NCBI GenBank assembly: GCA_035296625.1
Contig: DATHAO010000067.1
Span: forward strand, 1-64,000
Origin: DATCLS01 sp035296625
Lineage (GTDB): Bacteria; Actinomycetota; Acidimicrobiia; Acidimicrobiales; VFJN01
Length of the DNA: 64,000 nt
Direction: 5' to 3'
A program made the translations under genes and the position numbers. Of the stretch, positions 33,601 through 42,780 are shown piece by piece; the first letter of the stretch is position 1, and each line of letters starts with the position of its first letter. Below the pieces are notes generated by a model. It was not told where the DNA came from. It worked only from the letters and a program-made list of their open reading frames with translations, and searched no databases.

Positions 33601-35737
33601 AGATCACCCGGTCGTTGCCACCGTCGATCGGGACCTGCGCGCCGGTCGTGCGGGCGAACGCCGGTCCACATAGGGCGACGACGAGACGGGCGACGTCGTC
33701 GGCGCCCACCTCGGCGCCCAACACGTTGCGCGTGCGGTACTGCTCGGGCGTGAGGCCGTAGCGGGCAGCCCGCTCGGCGATGAGCTCGTCGGTCCACAGC
33801 CCGGTATCGAACACGGCGTCGGGATGCACGACGTTGACGCGGATGGCGTCGCCGCCCCACTCCAGCGCCGCCACGCGGGCAAGCTGCGTCAGCGCGGCCT
33901 TCGACGCCGAGTAGGCGGCGGCTCCCGCTCCGGGGGCCGGCACGTTCTTCGACCCGACGACCACGACGGCCGCCCCGCCCGGCGCCCGGCACAGGAGCGG
34001 GTGGGCCAGGCGGAGGGCGACGGCGGCGGCCCCGGCGTTGACGTCCATCGTCGTGGCCCACGTGTCCGGCGACAGCTCGGCGACCGGGGCAGAGTCCGGG
34101 AACACGCCGGCGTTCAGCACGAGCAGGTCGAGCCCCCCGAAGGCGCGGACCGTCCGGTCGAGGGCGGCGGCGACGGCCGCCTCGTCGGTCACGTCGCCGG
34201 CCACGCCGACGTACCCCGCCACCTCAGCCACCTCGTCGACCGTCTCGGCGAGGTCGAGCCCTGTCACGGCGGCCCCTTGCGCCAGCAACGCGCGGGCGCA
34301 GGCCCGGCCGATGCCCGACGCGGCGCCGGTGACCAGCGCCACGCGCCCGGCGAGCGGGGCGGGCGGGGCCTGGCGGGCGAGCTTCGCCTGCTCGAGCTCC
34401 CAGTACTCGACGTCGAACACCTCGGGCTCGGACACGCTCTGGTACCCGCCGAGGGCCACCGCCCGCTCGACCACCCAGATCGTGTGGTCGTAGATCTCGG
34501 CGGCGGCCAGGGCGTCGCCAACCCGGCGCCCCGCGGCGAGCACCCCGAGCTCCGGGTCGAGGACGACCCGCGGCGCCGGATCGACGGGAACGAGCGCCCG
34601 GTCGCCGAGGCGGCTGCGGTGGCCGTCGACGTAGGTCCGGTACGCCTCGACGTAGCGGGCCACGTCGCGCCCGAGCAGCGGGATGCGCTTGGTGCGCAGC
34701 ACGTGGTCGGGCGTCGCCGGGCCGACCTGCGAGACGGCGGCAAGGTCCGGGCGGGCGGCGAAGCGCCGACCGGCCTCGCCCGCCTTGGTCCGCAGGACCA
34801 TCGGGTGCCCGGCGGCGGCGGAGAGGTCGCGGCGCAGGTCGGCTATCGCCACCAGTTCGCCGGGGGTGCCGGGGGTACCGGCCGTGCCCGCGCCGGGCGT
34901 GAGCGGCGGTGCCGGGCTGCCGGCCGTGCCCGCGCCGGGCGTGAGCGGCCGTGCCGCGCTGGCGCCGGCGGTGCCCACCTCGGGTGGCGCCTGGGTCCAC
35001 ACGGCCGGCGGGACCACCGTCGAGCCGGTCGCGCCAGAGGCGGCGGCACCGCCCGACGCGGCGAAGGCCCGCTCGACGTGGGCGAGGGCCCGGGCCACGA
35101 GGTCGATGTGGGTCTCGTACGCCGTGCGGGCGTCGTCACCGAAGGTGAACAGCCCATGGTGGAGCAGCACCAGGCCGCGCGTGCCGGCGTGGCGGCGGGC
35201 CGGGAACTCCTCGGCGCACAGCCGAGCGAGCACGAACCCCGGCATCACGTAGGGCACCACGACGACCTCGTCGCCGAAGACCGCCCGGACGTGGTCCTCG
35301 CCATCGGGGGTGTTCGTGAGCGCCAGCACCGCGTCCGCGTGGCTGTGGAGCACGAACCGGTCCGGCAACGTGGCGTGCAGGATCGACTCGACGGACGGCG
35401 CCGGCGCCGCGGCGTCGAGCGAGGCTGCCTTCAGCTCGTTCGCCATGCGGGCGTCGCTCAGCGCCGGCAGCTTGGCGAGCCCGGCCACCCGCTCGAGCCG
35501 CAGCGGGGCGAAGCCGGCGCGCTCGATCGAGCCCATGTCCCACCCGCTGCCCTTCACGTGCAGCACCCGGACCGGATCGCCGAACACGTCCGGCTCGGTG
35601 GTCTTGACCGAGCTGTTGCCCCCGCCCGACAGCACGAGCGAGCGGTCGGCGCCGAGCAGGCGGGAGGCGTAGACGCACAGCCCGAGGTCGTCGCCGCCCC
35701 AGGCGGCCGCCTCGTGGTCGTTCCAGCCGGACTTCAC
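33599..35737 (-). CDS. bifunctional class II aldolase / short-chain dehydrogenase
   Basis: A 712-residue fusion. The N-terminal class II aldolase/adducin domain (about 15-225, continuing after a linker to about 440) has metal ligands in HSHADAV (131-133) and LLHHG (193-194). The C-terminal SDR domain (about 462-712) has the NAD loop TGAASGIG (470-477), NAG and the catalytic YSASK. The family includes rhamnulose-1-phosphate aldolase joined to lactaldehyde dehydrogenase. Here it is coupled to mtnA by a GTGA overlap, so its substrate may be a 5-deoxy- or 5-methylthio-ribulose-1-phosphate. A Pro/Gly/Thr-rich linker (227-293) with LTPGAGTAG repeats splits the aldolase part. Confidence 0.88.
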   Translation of the reverse strand: MKSGWNDHEAAAWGGDDLGLCVYASRLLGADRSLVLSGGGNSSVKTTEPDVFGDPVRVLHVKGSGWDMGSIERAGFAPLRLERVAGLAKLPALSDARMANELKAASLDAAAPAPSVESILHATLPDRFVLHSHADAVLALTNTPDGEDHVRAVFGDEVVVVPYVMPGFVLARLCAEEFPARRHAGTRGLVLLHHGLFTFGDDARTAYETHIDLVARALAHVERAFAASGGAAASGATGSTVVPPAVWTQAPPEVGTAGASAARPLTPGAGTAGSPAPPLTPGAGTAGTPGTPGELVAIADLRRDLSAAAGHPMVLRTKAGEAGRRFAARPDLAAVSQVGPATPDHVLRTKRIPLLGRDVARYVEAYRTYVDGHRSRLGDRALVPVDPAPRVVLDPELGVLAAGRRVGDALAAAEIYDHTIWVVERAVALGGYQSVSEPEVFDVEYWELEQAKLARQAPPAPLAGRVALVTGAASGIGRACARALLAQGAAVTGLDLAETVDEVAEVAGYVGVAGDVTDEAAVAAALDRTVRAFGGLDLLVLNAGVFPDSAPVAELSPDTWATTMDVNAGAAAVALRLAHPLLCRAPGGAAVVVVGSKNVPAPGAGAAAYSASKAALTQLARVAALEWGGDAIRVNVVHPDAVFDTGLWTDELIAERAARYGLTPEQYRTRNVLGAEVGADDVARLVVALCGPAFARTTGAQVPIDGGNDRVI

Positions 35738-36768
35738 GCCGGGCGCCCGCCGGCCGCCGGGTGCTCACCGGCCGCCGGGCGCACGACCCGGTCTTCGGTC
35801 ACGATCGCCGTGACGAGGTCGGCGGGCGTGACGTCGAACGCCGGGTTGACCGCACGGGCGCCGGGCGGGGCGATGCGCCGGCCGGCCACGGCGAGCACCT
35901 CGTCGTCGCCCCGGTCCTCGATCTCGATGGACGCGCCGTCGGGAGTGCCGGGGTCGAGCGTCGACTCGGGCGCCGCAACGACGAACGGAGTGCCGGCTCG
36001 AGCCGCGGCGAGGGCCAGCGGATACGTGCCGACCTTGTTCGCCACGTCGCCGTTGGCCGCCACCCGGTCGGCGCCCACGACGACGGCGTCGACCAGGCCG
36101 CGGGCGATCAGCGAGGGGCCGGCACCGTCGATGACGACGCGGTAGTCGACGCCGAGCTGGTCGAGCTCCCAGGCGGTGAGGCGGGTGCCTTGCAGCAGCG
36201 GCCGGGTCTCGTCCGTGTAGACGCGGGCGACGGCACCCCGCGTGTGCAGCGTGCGGACGACGCCGAGCGCGGTGCCCCAGTCGACGCACGCCAGCGCCCC
36301 GGCGTTGCAATGGGTGTGGAGGCGGAGCCCGCCGTCGACCCGCTCGGCGCACAGCTCGGTGAGCAGGTCGGCGCCCCGCTCGCCCATGGCGCGGTTGGCG
36401 GCGACGTCCTCGTCGAGCACCGTCCGGGCCGCCCGCTCGACGCCGGACTCGCCCTCGCCGATCCGGGCGACGGCCCGGTCGACCCCCCACGCCAGGTTCA
36501 CCGCCGTGGGGCGGGCGTGGCGGAGGGCCTCGACGGCCTCAGCCAGCTGCGCCTGCCCCCACCCGTCGCGCCGGGCCTGGCGCACGGCGAGCAGCACGCC
36601 GAGGGCACCGGCGGCCCCGAGCGCCGGGGCGCCACGGACGGCCAGGCGGCGGATGGCGTCGACGAGCTCGTCGACCTCGGTCAGACGCAGCAATCGCACC
36701 TCGTGGGGCAGCAGGGTCTGGTCGACGATGACAACGGCCCCCTCCGCTCCCCAGTCGATGGTCCTCAC
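35734..36768 (-). CDS. mtnA: S-methyl-5-thioribose-1-phosphate isomerase
   Basis: A 344-residue isomerase converting methylthioribose-1-phosphate (or 5-deoxyribose-1-phosphate) to the ribulose form. Catalytic Cys154 lies in HTHCNAGALA and catalytic Asp234 in GADRVAANGD; NKVGTYPLA is also conserved. The GTG at 36768 gives the standard N-terminus (VRTIDW) and is seven bases from a -10-like TAGAGT (36776-36781). A GTG three codons upstream overlaps that hexamer. The next gene is an aldolase fusion, not the usual mtnB/C/D dehydratase route. It may instead belong to an aldolase-based (DHAP shunt) salvage. Confidence 0.93.
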   Translation of the reverse strand: MRTIDWGAEGAVVIVDQTLLPHEVRLLRLTEVDELVDAIRRLAVRGAPALGAAGALGVLLAVRQARRDGWGQAQLAEAVEALRHARPTAVNLAWGVDRAVARIGEGESGVERAARTVLDEDVAANRAMGERGADLLTELCAERVDGGLRLHTHCNAGALACVDWGTALGVVRTLHTRGAVARVYTDETRPLLQGTRLTAWELDQLGVDYRVVIDGAGPSLIARGLVDAVVVGADRVAANGDVANKVGTYPLALAAARAGTPFVVAAPESTLDPGTPDGASIEIEDRGDDEVLAVAGRRIAPPGARAVNPAFDVTPADLVTAIVTEDRVVRPAAGEHPAAGGRPA

Positions 36769-36949
36769 GTCCGCCACTCTATGGACCCCGCGGCCCGTGA
36801 CCCCCTGCGCCCGCGTCCCTGCGTTCGCACGTCGTGCGTCGGTGCGTCCGCCGGTTTGCACGGATCTCGTCGTCATGACACGTCGTCATGGCACGGAAAC
36901 GGTGCAAAGAAGGGCATGGAGCCAGCGGCGGTCCCGACGACAGGACGCG

Positions 36950-38881
36950 TCAGATGCGGGGCGGGTCGACCGCGACGCGCAGGCGGCCCGCGGGACGGGG
37001 CACCGCGGCCAGAGCGCCGCACAGGGTTCGGTGATCGGGTGCCCGCACGAGCCAGCGCCCGTCCGCCGGGCCGATCACCTCGACCTCCGCCGGCGGCCCC
37101 TCGTCGCCGGCACGTTGCGGCGGGCGGCCCGGCATCTCGGCCGTGGCGGGCCGGCCAGGATCGACGGTCAGGGCCTGCGGGGCCGTCCCCCGGCGGCCGG
37201 CAAGAGCGTCGGCCGACGCCTGCGACGCCGGCGACGGCGAGGCAAGCACGGGGTGCACGGGGTCCGGGAGACGGGCGGCGAGGGCGGCGACGAAGTCGGG
37301 GGCGGCGGCGCCCGAGATCTCGGCCATGGCCGTCACCGGCGGGAAGCGCAGCAGCTCCCGTCGCTCGGCCTCCGCGTCGCTCACCCGTGTCGGGTCGCCG
37401 TGCAGGGCGGCCTGCACGACCTCGTGCCCCGGCACGTGGGTCTGGATCAGCAGCCGGCCGCCGCCGGACCGGCCCCCGACCAGGCGGGCGGCCCGTGCGA
37501 CCAGCGCGAGGGCCTGCTCGGCGGCCCGGTAGCGCGGGGCGAGCAGCTCCTGGTCGATGTCGAGGAACGCCACGACGTCGGCCCGGGCGATCTGGTGCAG
37601 CGTGGCCTCCGTGCCCACCACCACCCGCGTCCGTGGCGCCTCGCCGACCGGCCGGGCGCCCGTCACCTCGTCGACCGGCTCGCCCACCAGGGCGGCGATC
37701 TCGTCGCGCACCCGCGCCACGCCCTGGCGCAGAGCCCGCAGCTTCGTGCCCCCGCAGTGCAGGCACACGATCGGCCGGGTGGCGCCGCACCGGCCGCATG
37801 CCAGCTCGTCGCCGGGCTGCGTCACGTTGGCGTCGCAGCGCTCGCAGCGGACCAGCTCCCGACACGTGGCGCACGCCAGCAGCCGGGCCCGGCCGGTCCG
37901 GTTGAGCACGCACAGCACCCGGCGGTCGCTGCGCAGCACCCGCACGAGCGCCTCGGGCAGCAGGCCGGTGCGCGGGTCCTCGCGGTGCATGTCGACGATG
38001 TCGACGACCGGCCAGCCGCGGCGCTCGACGGCACGGTCGGGCCTGAGCAGCGATCCCCAGGCGAGCGCCTCGAGCGACGGGCACGGGGAGGTGAGCACGC
38101 ACGGGACGCGGGCCCGCCGGGCGCGCTCGGCGGCCACGTCGCGGGCGTGCCACGTCGGCGCCTGCTCCTGCTGGTGCGATTCGTCGTGCTCGTCGACGAT
38201 CACGACGGCGGCCAGGTCGCCGACGGGCGCCCAGGCGGCCGCCCTGGTGCCCACGACGGTGGCGCCGGCGGCGCCGAGCGCCCAGTCTGCCGGGTGCTCT
38301 GCGACGGGCACGCCCCCGGCCCGCAACCGGCCGGCGACGTGGTGGGCCAGCGCAAGCGTCGGGCAGAGCACGAGCGCGTTGCCTCGTGCTGCGGCGGCCA
38401 GCGCGATCGGCGACGGGTCGGTGGCGGGCGGCAGACGCACGACGGCCCGCCCGGCGTCCAGCGCCCGCTCGGCCAGCCTCGGCCCCGTCGCCGCACGCCC
38501 GTGCCGGTCGCCGGCGGTCCCCTGGGCCGCAGCGGGGAGGGACTGGACGTTCCGCTCCGGCGAGGCGGTCCGCAGGAACGACGCCGGGCGACCGGCCCAG
38601 CGCCAGGCCGCCCAGTCGGCCAACTCGAGCAGATCCGGCGTCGGCCCGCGACCCGACAGCTTGGCTAGGGGCCGCAGCGCCACGCCGGCGGGCGGCTCGA
38701 CGCCGACGGCCGTGACCCAGCCGCCCACCCGCCGCCCGGCCAGTGCGATGCGGACGCGGTCGCCCACGCGCACCTGGTCCCCAACGGCCTCGGGGACCAG
38801 GTAGTCGAAGCTCTTGGCGATGGCGGGCTCGTCGGGCAGGACCCGGACGACCCGCGGCGCGTCGGGAGCGGAGGCCGTCAT
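36950..38881 (-). CDS. priA: primosomal protein N' (PriA), actinobacterial form lacking Walker A
   Basis: A 643-residue replication-restart protein. The N-terminal DNA-binding domain, a helicase-like core and the two zinc knuckles (CATCRELVRCERC and CGRCG...CLHCGG) are present. The Walker A motif GxTGSGKT is absent, replaced by a stretch around PPATDPSPIAL, and the DEAH-like box is VDEHDES. This loss is typical of actinobacterial PriA, so it probably cannot hydrolyse ATP as a helicase. Its location after metK is standard for the phylum. The low-complexity segment at about 515-570 is variable. Confidence 0.93.
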   Translation of the reverse strand: MTASAPDAPRVVRVLPDEPAIAKSFDYLVPEAVGDQVRVGDRVRIALAGRRVGGWVTAVGVEPPAGVALRPLAKLSGRGPTPDLLELADWAAWRWAGRPASFLRTASPERNVQSLPAAAQGTAGDRHGRAATGPRLAERALDAGRAVVRLPPATDPSPIALAAAARGNALVLCPTLALAHHVAGRLRAGGVPVAEHPADWALGAAGATVVGTRAAAWAPVGDLAAVVIVDEHDESHQQEQAPTWHARDVAAERARRARVPCVLTSPCPSLEALAWGSLLRPDRAVERRGWPVVDIVDMHREDPRTGLLPEALVRVLRSDRRVLCVLNRTGRARLLACATCRELVRCERCDANVTQPGDELACGRCGATRPIVCLHCGGTKLRALRQGVARVRDEIAALVGEPVDEVTGARPVGEAPRTRVVVGTEATLHQIARADVVAFLDIDQELLAPRYRAAEQALALVARAARLVGGRSGGGRLLIQTHVPGHEVVQAALHGDPTRVSDAEAERRELLRFPPVTAMAEISGAAAPDFVAALAARLPDPVHPVLASPSPASQASADALAGRRGTAPQALTVDPGRPATAEMPGRPPQRAGDEGPPAEVEVIGPADGRWLVRAPDHRTLCGALAAVPRPAGRLRVAVDPPRI

Positions 38882-38936
38882 GTCGCCGAAGAGGTTGCCA
38901 CCTCTCCGCGGCGACGGCGCGCGCCCGGTGCGACGA

Positions 38937-40127
38937 TCAGAGGCCGAGGGCGCTCTTGAGGTCGTCGACCCGGGTCGTCTGCTCCCAGCTCAGCTCCTTG
39001 TCGTCACGACCGAAGTGACCGTAGGCGGCGGTCTTCTGGTAGATCGGCCGGCGCAGGTCGAGGTCGCGGATGATGGCGGCCGGGCGGAGGTCGAAGATCT
39101 CCTTCACGGCCTGGGTGATCTTGGCGGCGTCCGCGATCTCGGTGCCGAACGTGTCGACGAGGATCGACACGGGCCGCGACACGCCGATGGCGTAGGCGAC
39201 CTGCACCTCGCAGCGCTTGGCGGCACCGGAGGCCACGACGTTCTTCGCCACCCAGCGGGCGGCGTAGGCGGCGGAGCGGTCGACCTTGGACGGGTCCTTT
39301 CCCGAGAACGCACCGCCGCCGTGGCGGGCGGCGCCGCCGTAGGTGTCGACGATGATCTTGCGGCCGGTCAGGCCGCAGTCGGCGTGGGGACCGCCGAGCT
39401 CGAAGCTGCCGGTCGGGTTGACGAGCACGCGGAAGTCGTCGTCGGCGAACTTGGCGGGGACGAGCGGCCGGATCACCTGCTCGATGAGGTCGGGCTTGAT
39501 CAGCGTCTCGGCGTCGACACCGGGCTGGTGCTGGGTCGAGATGAGCACGGTCTTGAGCGCCGTGGGCACGCCGTCGACGTAGTCGAAGGTGACCTGCGTC
39601 TTCCCGTCGGGCCGGAGGTAGGGCAGGATGCCGGCCTTGCGGACCTCGGCCAGCCGGGCGGCGAGCCGGTGTGCCAACCAGATCGGCAGCGGCATGAGGT
39701 CGTCGGTCTCGTCGACCGCGTAGCCGAACATCATGCCCTGGTCACCGGCGCCCTGGCTGTCGAGCTCCTCCTCGGTGACCTCGGTTCGCTTCTCGTACGC
39801 CGTGTCGACGCCCTGGGCGATGTCGGGCGACTGCGGGTCGATCGACGTCATGACCCCGCAGGTGTTGCCGTCGAAACCGACGGACTCCCTGTCGTAGCCG
39901 ATGCCCTTGATCGTCTCGCGGACGATGTTGGGAATCTCGACGTACGCGGTGGTGGTGATCTCGCCGGCGACGATCGCCAGACCGGTGGTGACCATCGTCT
40001 CGCAGGCCACGCGGGCCATCGGATCCTGCGCCAGGATCGCGTCGAGGATCGAGTCACTGATCTGGTCGGCCATCTTGTCGGGATGGCCCTCTGTGACCGA
40101 TTCCGACGTGAAGGTCCACTGACTCAC
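38937..40127 (-). CDS. metK: S-adenosylmethionine synthetase
   Basis: A 396-residue enzyme making SAM from methionine and ATP. TSESVTEGHPDKMADQISD, the signature GAGDQGMMFGYA, and GGGAFSGKDPSKVDRSAAY are all intact. The ATG overlaps the coaBC stop (ATGA). SAM by-products made downstream would be substrates for mtnA nearby. No SAM riboswitch was seen, as expected inside an operon. Confidence 0.97.
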   Translation of the reverse strand: MSQWTFTSESVTEGHPDKMADQISDSILDAILAQDPMARVACETMVTTGLAIVAGEITTTAYVEIPNIVRETIKGIGYDRESVGFDGNTCGVMTSIDPQSPDIAQGVDTAYEKRTEVTEEELDSQGAGDQGMMFGYAVDETDDLMPLPIWLAHRLAARLAEVRKAGILPYLRPDGKTQVTFDYVDGVPTALKTVLISTQHQPGVDAETLIKPDLIEQVIRPLVPAKFADDDFRVLVNPTGSFELGGPHADCGLTGRKIIVDTYGGAARHGGGAFSGKDPSKVDRSAAYAARWVAKNVVASGAAKRCEVQVAYAIGVSRPVSILVDTFGTEIADAAKITQAVKEIFDLRPAAIIRDLDLRRPIYQKTAAYGHFGRDDKELSWEQTTRVDDLKSALGL

Positions 40128-41317
40128 TGCTTGGTTCTCCTCTCGAGGACGGCATTGAACACCGCGCGGGCGACGGCCCGCTTGTCGGCCAATGGCACCT
40201 CGCGCTCAGTGCCGTCGGCGTTCAGGATCACGACGCTGTTGGTGTCGTGCTCGAATCCGGCGCCGGCGGCCGTGACGTCGTTCGCCACGAGCAGGTCGAC
40301 GCGCTTGTCCACCAGCTTGCGAGCCGCATTCTGCCGCACATCGTCTGTCTCTGCTGCAAACCCGACCAGCGTCTGGCGGGGGGGCTTGTGGGCGCCGAGC
40401 CCGGCCAGGATGTCCGGCGTGGGCTCGAGCACGATCTCTGGCACGCCGCCGGCCTTCTTGATCTTGCGGTCGGCGGACTGCACGGGCCGGAAGTCGGCGA
40501 CCGCGGCCGCCATCACCACGACGTCGGCTCCCGGCGCCGCGGCTCGCACGGCGTCCTCCATCTGTGCGGCCGTCTCGACCCGCACGACGTCAGCGTGGAC
40601 GGGCACGGGCAGGCCCACGGTCGTGACGAGGGTGACCTTGGCGCCCCGGGCGGCCGCTTCCTCCGCAAGGGCGTGGCCCTGCTTGCCGGAGGACCGGTTG
40701 CCGACGAAGCGCACCGGATCGATCGGCTCGCGGGTGCCGCCTGCGGTGACCAGCACGTGCAACCCCGCCAGATCGCGTTCGGCGGCGAGGACCCGCTCGA
40801 CGGCGGCCACGACCGCCTCGGGCGCGGCCAGGCGGCCCTCGCCCACGTCGCCGCCGGCCAGGCGGCCCGGCTCGGGGGGCACGACGTGCACTCCCCGGCG
40901 CCGCAGCGTGGCGAGGTTGTCCTGCACGGCCGGGTGCCGCCACATCTCGGTGTGCATCGCCGGGCACACGACGACGGGCGCCTCGGTGGCGAGAAGCGTC
41001 GCGGTGAGCAGGTCGTTGGAGATGCCGGCCGCGTAGCTGCCGAGCACCCGCGCCGTGGCCGGCACGACCAGCACCAGGTCGGCCCCCTGGCCGAGCCGCG
41101 TGTGCGGGATGGGGTCGGCGTCGGCGAACAGGGAGGTGTGCACCGGCTCGGAGGCCAGGGCGGAGAACGTCGCCTCACCCACGAACCGCGTGGCCCCCCG
41201 CGTCATCACCGGCACCACGTGCGCGCCGGCGTCGACGAGCCGTCGACAGACCTCGACGGCCTTGTACGCGGCGATGCCGCCCGACACCCCCAGGACGATG
41301 CGCCGCCCGTCGATCAC
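40124..41317 (-). CDS. coaBC: phosphopantothenoylcysteine decarboxylase / phosphopantothenate-cysteine ligase
   Basis: A 397-residue fusion for two steps of coenzyme A synthesis. The N-terminal flavin-dependent CoaC domain (1-175) has LGVSGGIAAYKA and the active-site PAMHTEMW (usually PAMNxxMW, so a His replaces Asn). The C-terminal CoaB domain (about 185-395) has VTAGGTREPIDPVRFVGNRSSGKQG and AAAVADFRP. GTG start; the rpoZ stop is 11 bases upstream. Confidence 0.95.
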   Translation of the reverse strand: MIDGRRIVLGVSGGIAAYKAVEVCRRLVDAGAHVVPVMTRGATRFVGEATFSALASEPVHTSLFADADPIPHTRLGQGADLVLVVPATARVLGSYAAGISNDLLTATLLATEAPVVVCPAMHTEMWRHPAVQDNLATLRRRGVHVVPPEPGRLAGGDVGEGRLAAPEAVVAAVERVLAAERDLAGLHVLVTAGGTREPIDPVRFVGNRSSGKQGHALAEEAAARGAKVTLVTTVGLPVPVHADVVRVETAAQMEDAVRAAAPGADVVVMAAAVADFRPVQSADRKIKKAGGVPEIVLEPTPDILAGLGAHKPPRQTLVGFAAETDDVRQNAARKLVDKRVDLLVANDVTAAGAGFEHDTNSVVILNADGTEREVPLADKRAVARAVFNAVLERRTKQ

Positions 41318-41328
41318 CCGGAGGCCCG

Positions 41329-41655
41329 CTACGAGCTGGCGGGGCTGTCGGCACCGGGGGCGCCGTCGCCCTCGGTGGCGGACGACCCCTCGCCCTCGCC
41401 GGCGGCCGCGTCGACGGCGACCGGGACGATCTTGTCGCCCGCGATCTCCTCGAAGGCGATCGAGAGCGGCTTGCGCGCCACGGAGGTGACCTGCGGGGGC
41501 ACGATCGCCCCGAGGCCCTCACCCAGCTGGTTGAAATATGCGTTGATCTGGCGGGCACGCATCGAGCTGAGGGTGACGAGCGAGAACTTCGACCCGGCCC
41601 GACCGAGCAGGTCCTCGATCGACGGGTTCATCATGGTGTCTTGGCGCGTGGCCAT
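41329..41655 (-). CDS. rpoZ: RNA polymerase omega subunit
   Basis: A 108-residue omega subunit, which helps assemble RNA polymerase. Core motifs are MNPSIEDLLGRAGSKFSLVTLSSMRARQIN and the later ARKPLSIAFEEI. The first seven residues before MMNPS and the acidic Ser/Gly tail (about 85-108) are variable. AGAGG precedes the ATG. It lies at the usual place before coaBC. Confidence 0.92.
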   Translation of the reverse strand: MATRQDTMMNPSIEDLLGRAGSKFSLVTLSSMRARQINAYFNQLGEGLGAIVPPQVTSVARKPLSIAFEEIAGDKIVPVAVDAAAGEGEGSSATEGDGAPGADSPASS

Positions 41656-41765
41656 GCGACGGGGACCTCTGAGCTGGTGATCCGGACCGAGTAGACGTGC
41701 CAGGGTAACGCCTCGCACCGGCCGCGGGTGAATCCCCACCGCCGCCGGCCGTGGTCAGGCCGGGA

Positions 41766-42299
41766 TCACCACGTGCGCAGCGTCGCCGCGTGGACGACCT
41801 GGGCGGCGATCTCGTCGGCCGGCAGCCGGCCCGAGTCGAGCACGAGGTCGTAGATCGACAGGTCGGTCATGTCGATCCCGTAGAGCGCCAGGTAGCGCTC
41901 ACGCTCGACCCGCTGCCGCTCGAGGTTCTCGGCGGCGGCCTGCTCGACGGACTTGTCCTCCCGGTCCGCCACCCTCTGGGCCCGCACCTCCGGTGCGCAG
42001 TCGACCCAGGTGGTGACGGCCGGGAGCCGGTCGGTGTGGGCGATCCACCCGGCGAGCCGCGACTCGATGACCACGTCGCCCTTGCGGGCCCGAGCGGCGA
42101 GCCGGCTGTCGAGCTCGACGTCGACCTCGGGGTGCTCGGCGACGTAGACGCCGAAGACCGGCAGGGTCATCTCACGCTCGGCGGCCATGGCCCGGAACAC
42201 CTCGCCCCCCGGCAGCAGCTCGAGGGCGAGCCGGCTGGCGATGCGCGCCGAAGCGGTGGTCGTCCCCGAGCCCGGTGGGCCCGAGACCGTGATCAGCAA
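41766..42299 (-). CDS. cytidylate-kinase-like P-loop kinase at the usual gmk position
   Basis: A 177-residue nucleotide kinase resembling the short archaeal-type CMP kinase family rather than guanylate kinase. The P-loop is GPPGSGTTT (7-15), where Thr replaces the usual Walker A Lys. Other features are FRAMAAEREM, a DVVIESRLAGW lid/NMP region and a conserved DREDKS arginine segment. In actinobacteria this slot between mihF and rpoZ normally holds gmk, whose long NMP domain is absent here. It may be a (d)CMP or other NMP kinase. The start codon is TTG at 42299, 21 bases after mihF. Confidence 0.75.
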   Translation of the reverse strand: MLITVSGPPGSGTTTASARIASRLALELLPGGEVFRAMAAEREMTLPVFGVYVAEHPEVDVELDSRLAARARKGDVVIESRLAGWIAHTDRLPAVTTWVDCAPEVRAQRVADREDKSVEQAAAENLERQRVERERYLALYGIDMTDLSIYDLVLDSGRLPADEIAAQVVHAATLRTW

Positions 42300-42320
42300 G
42301 CGACGGTGCTGGGAGCAGGA

Positions 42321-42638
42321 TCAGCCCGAGAAGGCTTCGAGCAGGCTCTTGCGCTGCTGGTCGCCCAGGCCTCGGACCCGGCGGGTGTCGGCGATGCCGA
42401 TGTCTTCCATCGCCCGGCGAGCACGGACCTTGCCCACGCCCGGGAGCGACTCGAGTACGGCGAGCACCTTCATCTTGCCGACCGTGTCGTTGGCGTCGGC
42501 CTGATCGAGGAGCTCCTTCAGGGTCAACGACCCCATCTTGAGCTTCTCCTTGAGCTCGGCTCGTGCGCGACGAGCCTCCGCCGCCTTGGCGAGGGCTGCT
42601 TCACGCTGCTCAGGAGTCAGTTGAGGAGGCTGCGGCAT
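42321..42638 (-). CDS. mihF: integration host factor, actinobacterial type
   Basis: A 105-residue mIHF, an essential actinobacterial DNA-binding protein unrelated to HU. A basic helix (EAALAKAAEARRARAELKEKLK) leads to MGSLTLKELL and the helix-two-turn-helix LESLPGVGKVRARRAMEDIGIADTRRVRGLG, which contacts DNA. Complete. The ATG is eight bases from a -10-like TAAGGT (42647-42652), so the message may be nearly leaderless. Confidence 0.93.
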   Translation of the reverse strand: MPQPPQLTPEQREAALAKAAEARRARAELKEKLKMGSLTLKELLDQADANDTVGKMKVLAVLESLPGVGKVRARRAMEDIGIADTRRVRGLGDQQRKSLLEAFSG

Positions 42639-42780
42639 AGGCGCGCACCTTAGACCAGACGAGCCCCCGCACTGCGACACCACCGCGGCGAAAACCCCTG
42701 GGACGTGGACTTCCGTACCGCGAAGAGCCTCGGACGGTGGTTCGGAGAGCACGATCCGCGCTCTGGCGTGTCGCTGCAAC

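Noticed and set aside
36950..38881. PriA as a damaged helicase because Walker A is missing
   Set aside because: Loss of Walker A is the norm in actinobacterial PriA and the zinc cysteines remain, so this is not decay.
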